From the NCBI GenBank assembly GCA_050946835.1, contig JBMNVN010000010.1:1-64000 (forward strand): a DNA stretch of 64,000 nt, written 5' to 3'. Position 1 is the first letter of the stretch, and the number at the start of each line of letters is the position of its first letter. Of the stretch, positions 19,601 through 27,865 are shown in pieces. The notes under the pieces are model-generated. The model ran no database searches and was not told the DNA's origin. It worked only from the letters and a program-made list of their open reading frames with translations. The translations under genes were made by a program, and so were the position numbers. Source of the DNA: UBA1447 sp002329225 (GTDB taxonomy: Bacteria > Bacillota > Clostridia > Oscillospirales > Acutalibacteraceae).

Positions 19601-21271
19601 GGCTACACATTCCTCGGTTGGTCTGTCTTGCCTGATTCCGAAACTGCTGAATTTGTCCCCGGGCAAAGTGTAACAAACTTAACCACCGTAAACGGTGCCT
19701 CAGTTAACTTATATGCTGTTTGGGATGCAAATGATAATACTCCTTATAAGGTTGAATACTACCTTGAGGACTTAAACGGCAATTATAACTGGAACAAAAC
19801 CAACAATTTTTTAGGTACCACCGATACAGTGGCGGAAGCGGAAATCCTTGAATACCCCGGCTTCGTCCCCAACACGGAGCACCCCTCATATCTTGCCTCC
19901 GGCACCATTTTAGGTAACGGAAGTCTTGTACTGTCTGTTTACTACAAGAGAGGCCGTTTCACCATGACCTTTGACTCGGACGGCGGTACTGCAATATCAC
20001 CCATTAACGGTAAATTCGGCGCTGCTTTAACCCCGCCCGCCAATCCCGTTAAGGCCGGCTATACATTCGGCGGTTGGACTCCCTCCATTCCCCCCACCAT
20101 CCCCGATTCCGACATGACTTTCACCGCACAGTGGCTTGGAGGCTCCTTTGACCTTGTTTTTGAAGGGAACACCGCTACCGGCGGTTCTATGGCGGCCCAG
20201 AGCTTTGAGATCGGTGCTACTAAAGCATTGACAGCCAACGCCTACTCCAAGTCAGGTTACAGTTTCGCAGGCTGGGCAACTACCGCCGACGGTGAGCCGG
20301 TTTATGCAGATATGGCCGATTACACCATGCTTACCGAAGGGGCAACCCTCTGGGCCGTTTGGACCGCCAATGAGCACAAAATCACCTTATTTGCCAATAC
20401 GGGAACCGGGGCCGACGGCGTTGAAATCGACACTTTTGTAGATACCACGGTTGACCTCTCCGATTACAATGATTACACAAAAAAAGGCTATACCTTTGCG
20501 GGCTGGAACACCGACCCCGAAGCTGACTCCGGATTTTGGGAGTACAAGGCTCCGGCAACAGTCGCAAGCAGCCTGTACGCTATTTACGTGCCCGTTCCGG
20601 ATATCAAAGTATCTTTCGATTTGAATGGCGGAACCGGCACTGTACCTGCAGACCAATCAGGGCAGCAGGGAACACCTGTCGTCTTGCCGGCACAATCAGA
20701 TATAAGCAGACCGCACTTCATATTCCTCGGTTGGGCTGAATCAGCCGATGCGACAGAGCCTCTTGACAATTACGCCATTCCTGCCGCCAATACTACACTT
20801 TATGCGGTATGGGCAAGGAGGCCTGTAACACTTAACCCCGAAGCCGACACCTCGACCGTTATAGATAGAGACAAGGGTGTTATCTACGGTTTGGGGGAAG
20901 GGCTTTCTACCGCAGATTTTGAACAGAATTTTGTCACGGTCGGCGGAGACGGCGAACTGCGCTACACCTTTGTTGGCAGCAGTTTCGGAACCGGAACCAC
21001 AGTTGATTTGGTTGACCGGGTTACGGGAGAAACCGTTGAAACACTTGTAATTGTAATCTTTGGCGATGTAAACTCGGACGGCTTGGTGAACGCTGATGAC
21101 ATTGCAATACTGAAGAACATTGTGACTTTCTGCGAAGATGCCTCCGGCTTAGGCTTTGCCGCCGGTTTGGCAGCTGATGTAAATGCCGACGGTGTTATTG
21201 ATGTATTTGATCTTAATTCAGTTAAAGCGGCTATCTGCGGAGTATACGAACTGGATCAGAATCCTCTGTGA
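16643..21271 (+). CDS. Giant secreted InlB-repeat protein with type I dockerin
   Basis: An exported protein of 1542 residues. The signal peptide starts MRIFKKITSLLLTFAMVF and is likely cleaved after ALA near residue 33. A unique roughly 400-residue domain follows, then a helical FIVAR-like region (about 430-535). About nine InlB/Flg_new repeats span 640-1390, interrupted by one MucBP-like unit (YKVEYYLEDLNG). A pre-dockerin module and a type I dockerin (two calcium loops, DVNSDGLVNADD and DVNADGVIDVFD) lie near 1470-1540. The dockerin predicts docking to a cohesin on a scaffoldin or cell surface; no cohesin is in the window. ATG at 16643 is preceded by GGAGG, so the longer frame from 16595 is rejected. 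It is paralogous in layout to the minus-strand giant gene at 7285. Confidence 0.85.
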   Translation: MRIFKKITSLLLTFAMVFTMVGIAFPVQTALAQGILPFDKSLFRRPAPNITLDLTDVIRVGAADNSMGSGTTIKQATPSGVPLIDGEYALQAYDGETPAWPFIAFTTSEPVNITDISISGATAVATRISGSLSNTTSATWEIRGGTATAGSLLKVAITYNYTWNNPYTGVPVTDTYTTVGHSYVENVIFPAGIWAFASAYSNVKNAADVQYVGRLLGRGVYGASLQIAANSGAEYSAGYFDFSNNSRVHDGDTTIPKKTMLIADPPHSGWGDKYIADGQGTFASGDGRRAHALVYLDSSVQTLESNNLRMHYFIHGDARSTSSDRDLTYETIHVRSGDVEYTGATGNVLGESHPGALAALNPSGPVDGTQSLGGGFLYKGMETGSTLYGSGAGGTYTLVTQWTARGDLPTPGISPNWMQYYHAITIDIINVTKLALRAKLNNVIGTNVKTVGGTTNVTTIMTVNGLDPENGGITNSNKGKNPQAWYYSAGWSTFSNAYEQAWKTMQKPSTTQTDIDNTLISLNGYVSSLVLAPANLNNNSSQFITTGLGNTFYGSQVLPLSTLINGVDNQDTEISEMLYFWEDGKYNYYTDSSRSAMEEAYNAATACRDTGYNVIYQPYVDYCAMKLKEAIDGLELKEITITYNANGGIGEMSALTVQAGDTAFLDANQFELLGYTFAGWATTPSGAVVVEDMGFWEVGGDDITFYAKWTPNNYKVNYNGNGATGGVTAMSDHVYDTPKALNNNGFVRSGYTFAGWGLTPDDSSPTYANQQIVSNLVAQPNGSITLYALWTPSVYQIFFNANGASGSMASQSIAYSSTVTLAQNEFSLLGKAFRGWALSKQDADNGIIAYSDRDPLTLNVPNNITLYASWETGTYAITFNANAPDVTGTMDAQLLAFGQTANLTLNNFTRPGYTFTGWAQTPTGTKAYNNGASFTMNTEGAVLYAKWNPIVYSVLYKANGGSSAPGPGFATYDVPFNIPLAEPVRVGYTFLGWSVLPDSETAEFVPGQSVTNLTTVNGASVNLYAVWDANDNTPYKVEYYLEDLNGNYNWNKTNNFLGTTDTVAEAEILEYPGFVPNTEHPSYLASGTILGNGSLVLSVYYKRGRFTMTFDSDGGTAISPINGKFGAALTPPANPVKAGYTFGGWTPSIPPTIPDSDMTFTAQWLGGSFDLVFEGNTATGGSMAAQSFEIGATKALTANAYSKSGYSFAGWATTADGEPVYADMADYTMLTEGATLWAVWTANEHKITLFANTGTGADGVEIDTFVDTTVDLSDYNDYTKKGYTFAGWNTDPEADSGFWEYKAPATVASSLYAIYVPVPDIKVSFDLNGGTGTVPADQSGQQGTPVVLPAQSDISRPHFIFLGWAESADATEPLDNYAIPAANTTLYAVWARRPVTLNPEADTSTVIDRDKGVIYGLGEGLSTADFEQNFVTVGGDGELRYTFVGSSFGTGTTVDLVDRVTGETVETLVIVIFGDVNSDGLVNADDIAILKNIVTFCEDASGLGFAAGLAADVNADGVIDVFDLNSVKAAICGVYELDQNPL

Positions 21272-21317
21272 CAATATCGCTTTCCCTGATTTTTTCCAAT
21301 TGCTATCAGCAACGAAA

Positions 21318-21345
21318 ATGCCGCAAGGCACAGGTCTTGCGGCAT
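21318..21345. other. Perfect hairpin between the two dockerin genes
   Basis: ATGCCGCAAG at 21318-21327 pairs perfectly with CTTGCGGCAT at 21336-21345. No T tract follows on either strand, so it may be a weak terminator or a transcript-processing/stability element separating two co-directional dockerin genes. Confidence 0.5.
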
Positions 21346-21418
21346 GAGTACAAAAAAAATTAATTTGGCTCCACCTGTTTTCACTTGCACAGGCCTGCTT
21401 TATTGAAAGGTGTTCATA

Positions 21419-24400
21419 ATGAAAAACAGTATCAGATCATTTTTTTGCTGGCTAATTAGTTTCGCTTTGTTGATTACATCTGTCCCGTTTTTCGCCATAC
21501 AAGCCAAAGCTGCAACAGACTCTTTGCAGTTTAACGCTGACGGAAAGTTCAGGATAATGCAGGTAACCGATATTCAAAGTGACCAGAATGTCAGTTCGCG
21601 TATAACTTCGGTTCTTGCTGATGCAATTACACGATATAGTCCTGATTTAGTTCTTTTCACGGGCGACAATATTAAAGGCTCGATTTCCGCCGCCAACTTC
21701 AGGACTTCCGTGGACAAGTTTTTAGCACCGATTATTAACAGTAACACCAAATTTGCAGTCACCTTTGGCAACCACGATGCGGAAAGCAGTATTATTGGAA
21801 ACCCCGGCTCTAAAACCGAGCAATACGAGTACTACGCAACTAAGGGGGGCAACCTGTTTATTAACCACGATGTAGTCGAACTCACCGGTGTGGGGAACGG
21901 CGTTATCCCCATCTATCCGCATGGCCAAACGGAGGGCACACCGGCTTATCAGATATATTTGATGGATTCCAACGATACCCCCTCCTCCGGTTCCTATGAC
22001 TGCCCTTACACGGATCAGATTGATTACTATGTACAGCGAAGCCTGCAATATCCGGATGTACCTTCCCTGTGGTTTATGCACATTATAGTACCGGATGTTT
22101 ATGATTTGATGATTAAAGACAATAACGGCAAAAGAGGAGGAGCACTGCCTTACAGTCTGGACAAATGGGCGCTTAATCCCTCATACATAAATTGGGAACG
22201 ATCGTCTTCAAATGTGTATGATGACATTTTCCGTGAAGGTCCGTGTCCCGCTAATTTTAACATCTATACCTCGGTTGCTCACCGTTCCTCTTCTTCATAC
22301 GGCAGCAAAACTCTTTATGAGGCCTGGCGGGACTACGGTAACATGAAAGGAGCATACTTCGGCCATGACCATCTAAACGAGTTTACCCTGACCACCCCTG
22401 ACGGAATTGATTTGGGTTACGGTGATTCTACAGGTTTGGTGTTCGGCTATAAAGATGATGACCCCGGAGTGAGCATATATGAACTGAATATTGACGGGAC
22501 ATATACAAACGAGTTTTCAGCGGAAAGCGATTTGGCCAAAGTCATGATAAGCTTTGACGCCAATGGCGGAACCGGCACAATGAAAAGCCAGCTTGTCAAC
22601 AAATACGCCATGGTTAATTTGAATCTGAACACCGGTATTACCAAGCCCGGCTATCATTTTATCGGCTGGAACACCAAAGCTGACGGCACCGGACTTTTTA
22701 TTGAAGACGGAGGAACGGTAAATTCCGGCTCTGAAGATTTTACACTTTATGCGGTTTGGCAAAAAAGAGTGGAAATCACTTTTGATGCCAACGGAGGAAC
22801 CGGAGGTTACGGTCCCGTTTCACTCGTTGCGGGAGCGAGCCTTACTCCGCCCGAAGTGATAAAAACAGGCTATACATTCACCGGATGGTCTCCGCATGTT
22901 CCGCCCGTTGTACCTGACACAAACACGGTATATGTCGCACAATGGTCAATTAACAGTTACACCATGACATTTGACGCTAACGGCGGAGAAGGGGGCATTT
23001 CTCAAACACTCGAGTACAACTCTCCCCTGACGGCTCCAACTGTAACCCGTAAGGGTTATACCCTTGCAGGATGGCAACCCTCGGTTCCGAGCAGAGTACC
23101 GGCTCAGGATACTGTTTACACGGCGATATGGAATGTTAATTCTTATACGGCGACTTTTGAACCTAACGGCGGCACCGGGGGAGGTTCCTTTTTAGTGAAC
23201 TTTGGAGAACCTTTGGAGGCGCCGACAGTTAGTAAAGAAAATTATACTTTTGATGGCTGGGAACCTGCTGTTCCGCCAACTATGCCTGACAGGGATATGA
23301 CTTTCACTGCAAAATGGAATGCTAATACTTTTAATGTGGTATTTGACGCCGCCGGCGGTGATGGAGGATGTGAACTGCAAATACCGTATAACTCCACACT
23401 GACACCCCCGACGGTGACTCGTTACGGTTATGAATTTGTGGGTTGGTATCCTCAAGTACCGGAATTTATGCCTGCGGAAGAATTATATTTCACTGCGGTT
23501 TGGGAACCGGTAATGTTTGCCTATACATTTGACCCGGGCGGCGGCACCGGCGGCCGAAGCGGAATGTTTTATCTTTGGGATTCCCTCGAAGATTGTGCCC
23601 CTGTAGTTACAAGGCCGGGCTACACTTTTGTCGGTTGGGAACCGGAAATCCCCGATCCGCCCCCTGCGCATCAGGTATATTTTACAGCGCAGTGGGTTGC
23701 AAACGACTATCTCATAACATTTGACGCCAACGGAGGCGAAGGCGGCTACAGTACCGTCATGAAATGCGGTTCGGAGCTTATCGCACCGACGGTTGTCCGA
23801 ACCGGTTATATTTTTGCCGGTTGGGAACCGTCTGTTCCCCCCACAGTACCCGGTGAAGATACAACTTTTGTAGCGCAATGGGCTGTAATCAGATATTGCA
23901 TAACCTTTGATGCCAACGGCGGTGAAGGCGGAACAGTTGAGTTTTTAAGGCAAGGCTCCCCTATCGTCCCGCCGGTTGTCACACGGGCAGGGCACGAATT
24001 CCTCGGGTGGACACCGGATGTTGACGACTATGTAGGTACAACTGATTTAACTTATACAGCTCTTTGGAAGCCGCTTCCACCCTCCATAAATCCTCGTGAA
24101 AACTCCACGACAGTCATCGATTACCAGGAAAGCTATATATACGGTCTCAAACCCGGGTTGACACCGACTGCTTTTGAGAAAAGCTTTGTGCTGGTTTCAG
24201 GATATGGTCGTTTAGAGTATGAAACTGCTAGCGGGTTGTTGGGAACCGGTTCAAAGGTTAATTTTATTGATAACTCCACAAATGAAATTCTGCAATCTTT
24301 CACCGTAATTATTTACGGCGATGTTAACGGGGACGGCAACATTGACGATGGGGATAGCGCACAGATTACCGACTATGAGCACGGCTTTTATGATTGGAGC

Positions 24401-24538
24401 GATGTTTCTTATCGGTATCTTGCCGGAGATCTTAACGGCGACAGTTGCTTAGACTCCATAGACGCCTCAATAGTATGCGATGTACTGAACTATATGCTAT
24501 ATGTTGATCAGATAACCGGGTTGTCTTATTCATACTAA
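21419..24538 (+). CDS. Secreted metallophosphoesterase with InlB repeats and dockerin
   Basis: A signal peptide (cleavage near AKA, residue 31) precedes a calcineurin-like metallophosphoesterase domain (about 38-360). Its motifs are VTDIQ, LFTGDNI, FGNHD, MHII and FGHDHLNE; the first is DxQ rather than the common DxH. Eight InlB/Flg_new repeats (about 380-885) follow, then a pre-dockerin module (about 888-960) and a type I dockerin with DVNGDGNIDDGD and DLNGDSCLDSID. It probably hydrolyses phosphate esters outside the cell while docked through cohesin. The frame is open from GTG at 21410, but ATG at 21419 has AAAGG at eight bases. A strong terminator follows the stop. Confidence 0.86.
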   Translation: MKNSIRSFFCWLISFALLITSVPFFAIQAKAATDSLQFNADGKFRIMQVTDIQSDQNVSSRITSVLADAITRYSPDLVLFTGDNIKGSISAANFRTSVDKFLAPIINSNTKFAVTFGNHDAESSIIGNPGSKTEQYEYYATKGGNLFINHDVVELTGVGNGVIPIYPHGQTEGTPAYQIYLMDSNDTPSSGSYDCPYTDQIDYYVQRSLQYPDVPSLWFMHIIVPDVYDLMIKDNNGKRGGALPYSLDKWALNPSYINWERSSSNVYDDIFREGPCPANFNIYTSVAHRSSSSYGSKTLYEAWRDYGNMKGAYFGHDHLNEFTLTTPDGIDLGYGDSTGLVFGYKDDDPGVSIYELNIDGTYTNEFSAESDLAKVMISFDANGGTGTMKSQLVNKYAMVNLNLNTGITKPGYHFIGWNTKADGTGLFIEDGGTVNSGSEDFTLYAVWQKRVEITFDANGGTGGYGPVSLVAGASLTPPEVIKTGYTFTGWSPHVPPVVPDTNTVYVAQWSINSYTMTFDANGGEGGISQTLEYNSPLTAPTVTRKGYTLAGWQPSVPSRVPAQDTVYTAIWNVNSYTATFEPNGGTGGGSFLVNFGEPLEAPTVSKENYTFDGWEPAVPPTMPDRDMTFTAKWNANTFNVVFDAAGGDGGCELQIPYNSTLTPPTVTRYGYEFVGWYPQVPEFMPAEELYFTAVWEPVMFAYTFDPGGGTGGRSGMFYLWDSLEDCAPVVTRPGYTFVGWEPEIPDPPPAHQVYFTAQWVANDYLITFDANGGEGGYSTVMKCGSELIAPTVVRTGYIFAGWEPSVPPTVPGEDTTFVAQWAVIRYCITFDANGGEGGTVEFLRQGSPIVPPVVTRAGHEFLGWTPDVDDYVGTTDLTYTALWKPLPPSINPRENSTTVIDYQESYIYGLKPGLTPTAFEKSFVLVSGYGRLEYETASGLLGTGSKVNFIDNSTNEILQSFTVIIYGDVNGDGNIDDGDSAQITDYEHGFYDWSDVSYRYLAGDLNGDSCLDSIDASIVCDVLNYMLYVDQITGLSYSY

Positions 24539-24565
24539 TCTAATTACTGCTTTTATATTAACTAA

Positions 24566-24618
24566 AAACAGAAACACGGAACTACTAACATAGAAGACTC
24601 CGTGTTTCTGTTTGATAT
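24566..24618 (+). terminator. Long-stem terminator
   Basis: A 15-bp perfect stem (AAACAGAAACACGGA at 24566-24580 with its complement at 24599-24613). The T-rich right arm ends in GTTT, followed by GATATTT. Confidence 0.7.
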
Positions 24619-24692
24619 TTAGCTTTTATATCGTTCAAGCCTAATTTATTTTAAAAAGGCAATAACAACGAAAAAACTTTTTTGTTTTTTGC

Positions 24693-24721
24693 TTGACATT
24701 CCAAAAGAGTCAGGATATAAT
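24693..24721 (+). promoter_or_regulatory. Strong sigma-A promoter for the T-box/trpB transcript
   Basis: Perfect TTGACA (24693-24698) and TATAAT (24716-24721) with 17 bases between them, directly upstream of the T-box stem I. Confidence 0.88.
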
Positions 24722-24734
24722 CTGACCATATCAA

Positions 24735-25019
24735 AACCGCTGACCAAGATTAGTAGGGTCGTCAACCACCTCAAAGAGAGTCGCAGACGGTGTAATTGCG
24801 GCAGGCAGGGTCGATTTGAATGGGCTTGCGAGGGCAGACCGAAAGCGGAGTTTATCCGCAAGTAGTTTCTGACGGGGACTTCACCCGTTATCAGGGAAGG
24901 GTGCATGTGAAGTGCGCTAAAGCGAGAGGATGTAAATCGGTTTTATACGATTTTATCAATTAGGGTGGTACCGCAGGAGAATGGCTCTTGTCCCTTTTGG
25001 GACGGGGGTTGTTTTTTTT
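24735..25019 (+). promoter_or_regulatory. Tryptophan T-box riboswitch
   Basis: A tRNA-sensing leader. The 5' side of the specifier loop carries AGTA (24751-24754) and the 3' side carries GAA followed by the specifier TGG at 24821-24823, so it should read uncharged tRNA-Trp. The conserved T-box core AGGGTGGTACCGC is at 24962-24974. It overlaps the antiterminator and precedes an intrinsic terminator (stem CTCTTGTCCC / GGGACGGGGG, 24985-25008, then TTG and eight T). The Trp specifier agrees with trpB downstream. The base that should pair with the tRNA discriminator is T; bacterial tRNA-Trp usually has G73, so a wobble is implied. Shortage of charged tRNA-Trp should raise trpB expression. Confidence 0.92.
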
Positions 25020-25038
25020 ACTGAAAGGAGTGGTTTTT

Positions 25039-25086
25039 ATGACAAAACTTAATAACCGAAATGAACTGACGGTCTTTCGATGGTGA
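25039..25086 (+). CDS. 15-codon leader ORF ending in Trp-stop
   Basis: A very short ORF (MTKLNNRNELTVFRW) lying after the T-box terminator and 93 bases before trpB. AAAGGAG at 25024-25030 gives good spacing to ATG. The last sense codon is TGG, directly before TGA. This could be a leader peptide adding a second layer of Trp control, a decayed gene start, or chance. No clear alternative hairpin pair follows, which weakens an attenuation model. Confidence 0.35.
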   Translation: MTKLNNRNELTVFRW

Positions 25087-25179
25087 CAGTTATAAAAAAA
25101 CAAAACCTAATGGATATCAGCCATTTAAGTATTATTACTGAAAATTTAATTGTTTCTAAAATTGAAAGGAGCGGCAGAA

Positions 25180-26556
25180 ATGTCAAACAAAAATAATGTC
25201 CCTTATCGTATTAATCTTCCGGAAGAACTTATCCCCCGGCAATGGTATAACCTGCGCGCCGATATGAAAGAAAAGCCTGACCCCATGCTGCACCCCGGCA
25301 CACTTAAGCCCTTAACCGAAGAAGAACTTTATCCTATTTTTTGCAAAGAGCTTTCCCGTCAGGAACTGGACGATACCACACAGTATATTGATATTCCCCA
25401 AGGCATAATCGATTTTTATAAAATGTGCCGTCCGTCACCCCTTATTCGGGCTTACTGCCTTGAAAAAGAACTGGGAACTCCCGCCAAACTCTACTACAAA
25501 TTTGAGGGCAACAATACCTCCGGCAGCCATAAATTGAATACCGCCATTGCTCAGGCCTATTATGCCAAAGAGGAGGGCATAACTTCTCTCACTACTGAAA
25601 CCGGCGCCGGACAGTGGGGAACCGCAATGGCAATGGCCTGTGCCTACTATCGCATTCCACTTATTGTTTATATGGTAAGCGGCAGTTATAATCAGAAGCC
25701 TTATCGTAAAAGTGTTATGGAAACCTTTGGAGCCTCAATCTTCAGCAGTCCTTCGGACACAACAAAGGTCGGCCGTGATATTCTTGAGAAGTTCCCGGGC
25801 ACCTCGGGCTCGCTGGGCATCGCCATCTCCGAAGCGGTGGAAAAAGCCGTTACCACCCCAAATACCAGATATGTCTTGGGTTCGGTGTTAAATCATGTTC
25901 TTCTCCATCAGTCCATTATAGGTTTGGAGACAAAAGCTGCTATGGACATGTACGATGAGTATCCCGATATTGTAATAGGCTGTGCCGGCGGCGGCTCCAA
26001 CTTGGGCGGATTCATTGCGCCCTATATGAAAGACAAGATTGAGGGCAAAAGCGATATCCGCTTTATCGCAGTGGAACCCGCTTCCTGTCCATCCCTCACA
26101 CGGGGTAAATATGCCTATGACTTTGGCGATACGGGCAAGATGACTCCGCTGATGAAAATGTACACCTTGGGCTGCGAGTTCATCCCCTCCTCCAACCATG
26201 CGGGCGGTCTGCGCTATCACGGCATGGCATCAGTCCTAAGCAAACTTTATCACGACGGATATATGGATGCGGTTTCCGTGAAACAAACGGAAATCTTCGA
26301 CGCAGCCGTTACTTTCTCCAGATGTGAAGGACTGCTCCCGGCACCCGAGTCTTCACACGCCATCAAGGCTGCGATGGATGAAGCGCTTAAATGCAAAGAG
26401 ACCGGCGAGGAAAAGACAATTCTCTTTAATCTTACCGGTACCGGCTATTTTGACCTGTCAGGGTATGACTCCTATTTAAGGGGCGAAATGCAGGATTACA
26501 TCCCGACAGATGAAGAACTGCAAAAATCGTTTGATTCTTTACCCGTGATTAAGTAA
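25180..26556 (+). CDS. trpB: Tryptophan synthase beta chain, TrpB2 type
   Basis: A PLP enzyme joining indole and serine to make tryptophan. The PLP lysine lies in NNTSGSHKLNTA near residue 117 and the phosphate-binding loop is GCAGGGSNLGGF near residue 269. The 458-residue length, the N-terminal extension and the RQWYNLRAD phrase fit the TrpB2 branch, which often lacks a fused or adjacent TrpA. No trpA or other trp gene is adjacent, so it may salvage free indole. AAAGGAG lies nine bases before ATG; the longer frame from TTG 25150 is rejected. Expression is expected to be controlled by the Trp T-box upstream. Confidence 0.93.
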   Translation: MSNKNNVPYRINLPEELIPRQWYNLRADMKEKPDPMLHPGTLKPLTEEELYPIFCKELSRQELDDTTQYIDIPQGIIDFYKMCRPSPLIRAYCLEKELGTPAKLYYKFEGNNTSGSHKLNTAIAQAYYAKEEGITSLTTETGAGQWGTAMAMACAYYRIPLIVYMVSGSYNQKPYRKSVMETFGASIFSSPSDTTKVGRDILEKFPGTSGSLGIAISEAVEKAVTTPNTRYVLGSVLNHVLLHQSIIGLETKAAMDMYDEYPDIVIGCAGGGSNLGGFIAPYMKDKIEGKSDIRFIAVEPASCPSLTRGKYAYDFGDTGKMTPLMKMYTLGCEFIPSSNHAGGLRYHGMASVLSKLYHDGYMDAVSVKQTEIFDAAVTFSRCEGLLPAPESSHAIKAAMDEALKCKETGEEKTILFNLTGTGYFDLSGYDSYLRGEMQDYIPTDEELQKSFDSLPVIK

Positions 26557-26569
26557 AACACATAATCCG

Positions 26570-26602
26570 GCGGCGGTTGATTTGAATCAAATCAACCGCC
26601 GC
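26570..26602. terminator. Bidirectional terminator after trpB
   Basis: A perfect 14-bp stem (GCGGCGGTTGATTT and its complement) with a five-base loop, followed by TCATCTTTT. It lies between convergent genes. Confidence 0.75.
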
Positions 26603-26627
26603 TCATCTTTTATGTGGTCTGTATAGT

Positions 26628-27812
26628 TTAATTCGTTGCACTTAACTGCCGTTTCGTTTCTGCCTGTTCCCTTTCGATAAGTTTCCAAGTGGCATCAATC
26701 AAATGCTTGAACTGCGGCTTTGCAAGTTGCTCACAAATAAAAGATTGACGGGGCGAGTTTATATCTTCACCTGAAATTTCGATAAAGCCGTGTTCCCTGC
26801 ACATTTTTTGAACCCTTTTGAGTTGGGCATCCGTGTTGCGTGAGGGCATATAGGTAATGGCGTTAATCCCCTGTTCATTAAGAACCTCAAAAAGCAGATC
26901 CAGAAAATCGTCCTCGAATTTTTGACTCTTTTTGTCCCCTGTTACGGATTCTCCCACATCACCAAGATAAGCGTAGCAAAGAAGGCTCCCCGTTTTCCGA
27001 GCCAATCGGGAAAGTTCAGAAATATGCATACATTCCGTTGTAGCCGGTATATAAAAGCGAGACACTAATTCAGCTTTGAGCACTCCCAGCAAATCATAGA
27101 GAAAATACGGATTTTTCCTGTCGGAAAGTTGGCTTCTCTGTTTTTCCGTTAAGAGCAGGCTCATTTTCTCCGCTAAAAAATCGGCTGTATTTTCCTTGCC
27201 CGCTTTCTGCTCAATCTTTTCCCCCAATGCAAAAAGCAAATGCCGTTCCGTTACGGTTCCGCCGACCGAGTACTGAGAAATCGGCAAAACTTCTTTTTCA
27301 AAATCCAACTCTATTCCAAAAGGCAACATAAGAGAATTAAGGTTCTCTACCATTTTTACATTGCGCAAATTTCTTTCTTCACGCAGGGGCTTAAATACAT
27401 TCTGCAAATATTCCACTTGAGTATGGGGAACTCCGTGCAACGCCATATAAATGTTGCCTGTCTGGTCGGGATTGTTGACACGAAGATTTTCCAACGGGGT
27501 TCCGGCAAGGCTTACCCTGCATTCCAATCCGATTGTTGTGGCAATACCCGCTATCTTGCCCGCCTCAATAAACTCCGAGGCGCCCGCTATGGTGTCGTGG
27601 TCCATCAATCCCGCCGTCTGTAAACCCGCTGCCCGGGCATAGTATACAGCCGCTGTGGGAGAATAGGGAGAAAAGGAGTAGGTGGTATGAATATGATTAT
27701 TTGCATACATCAGTAAAACCGCAGGCCGTTCTTTTTCTTCCCCGATAATTCTCCTAAGTGCTTCCAAACGGCAAGCGGGATTCGGATTATTCAATTGATT
27801 GAGATTCAGCAC
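26628..27812 (-). CDS. PHP-domain metal-dependent phosphoesterase-like protein
   Basis: A PHP-superfamily hydrolase. The first metal motif is NNHIHTTYSFSPYSP (HxH), the second is MDHDTIAGA, and a late GEDINSP lies near residue 365, all consistent with a trinuclear metal site. The frame is open to TTG at 27833. GTG at 27812 gives a start of the type xLNLNQLNNPNPxxRLEALR seen in related Clostridia proteins, and has AAGGCGG upstream, so I prefer it. It lies 54 bases downstream of the SDR/aldolase pair in the same direction. Its substrate is unknown; sugar phosphate or nucleotide hydrolysis is inferred only from the fold. Confidence 0.78.
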   Translation of the reverse strand: MLNLNQLNNPNPACRLEALRRIIGEEKERPAVLLMYANNHIHTTYSFSPYSPTAAVYYARAAGLQTAGLMDHDTIAGASEFIEAGKIAGIATTIGLECRVSLAGTPLENLRVNNPDQTGNIYMALHGVPHTQVEYLQNVFKPLREERNLRNVKMVENLNSLMLPFGIELDFEKEVLPISQYSVGGTVTERHLLFALGEKIEQKAGKENTADFLAEKMSLLLTEKQRSQLSDRKNPYFLYDLLGVLKAELVSRFYIPATTECMHISELSRLARKTGSLLCYAYLGDVGESVTGDKKSQKFEDDFLDLLFEVLNEQGINAITYMPSRNTDAQLKRVQKMCREHGFIEISGEDINSPRQSFICEQLAKPQFKHLIDATWKLIEREQAETKRQLSATN

Positions 27813-27865
27813 AAATATTACCGCCTTAAGCAATGAGTTGTTTTTTGAGCCGCAACTATTAACCC

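Noticed and set aside
19585..19605. GGTTCGAGTC resembling a tRNA T-loop
   Set aside because: It is within an InlB repeat codon context with no cloverleaf.
24646..24906. 86-codon minus-strand ORF over the T-box
   Set aside because: It is antisense to the structured tRNA-sensing leader and lacks a ribosome site.
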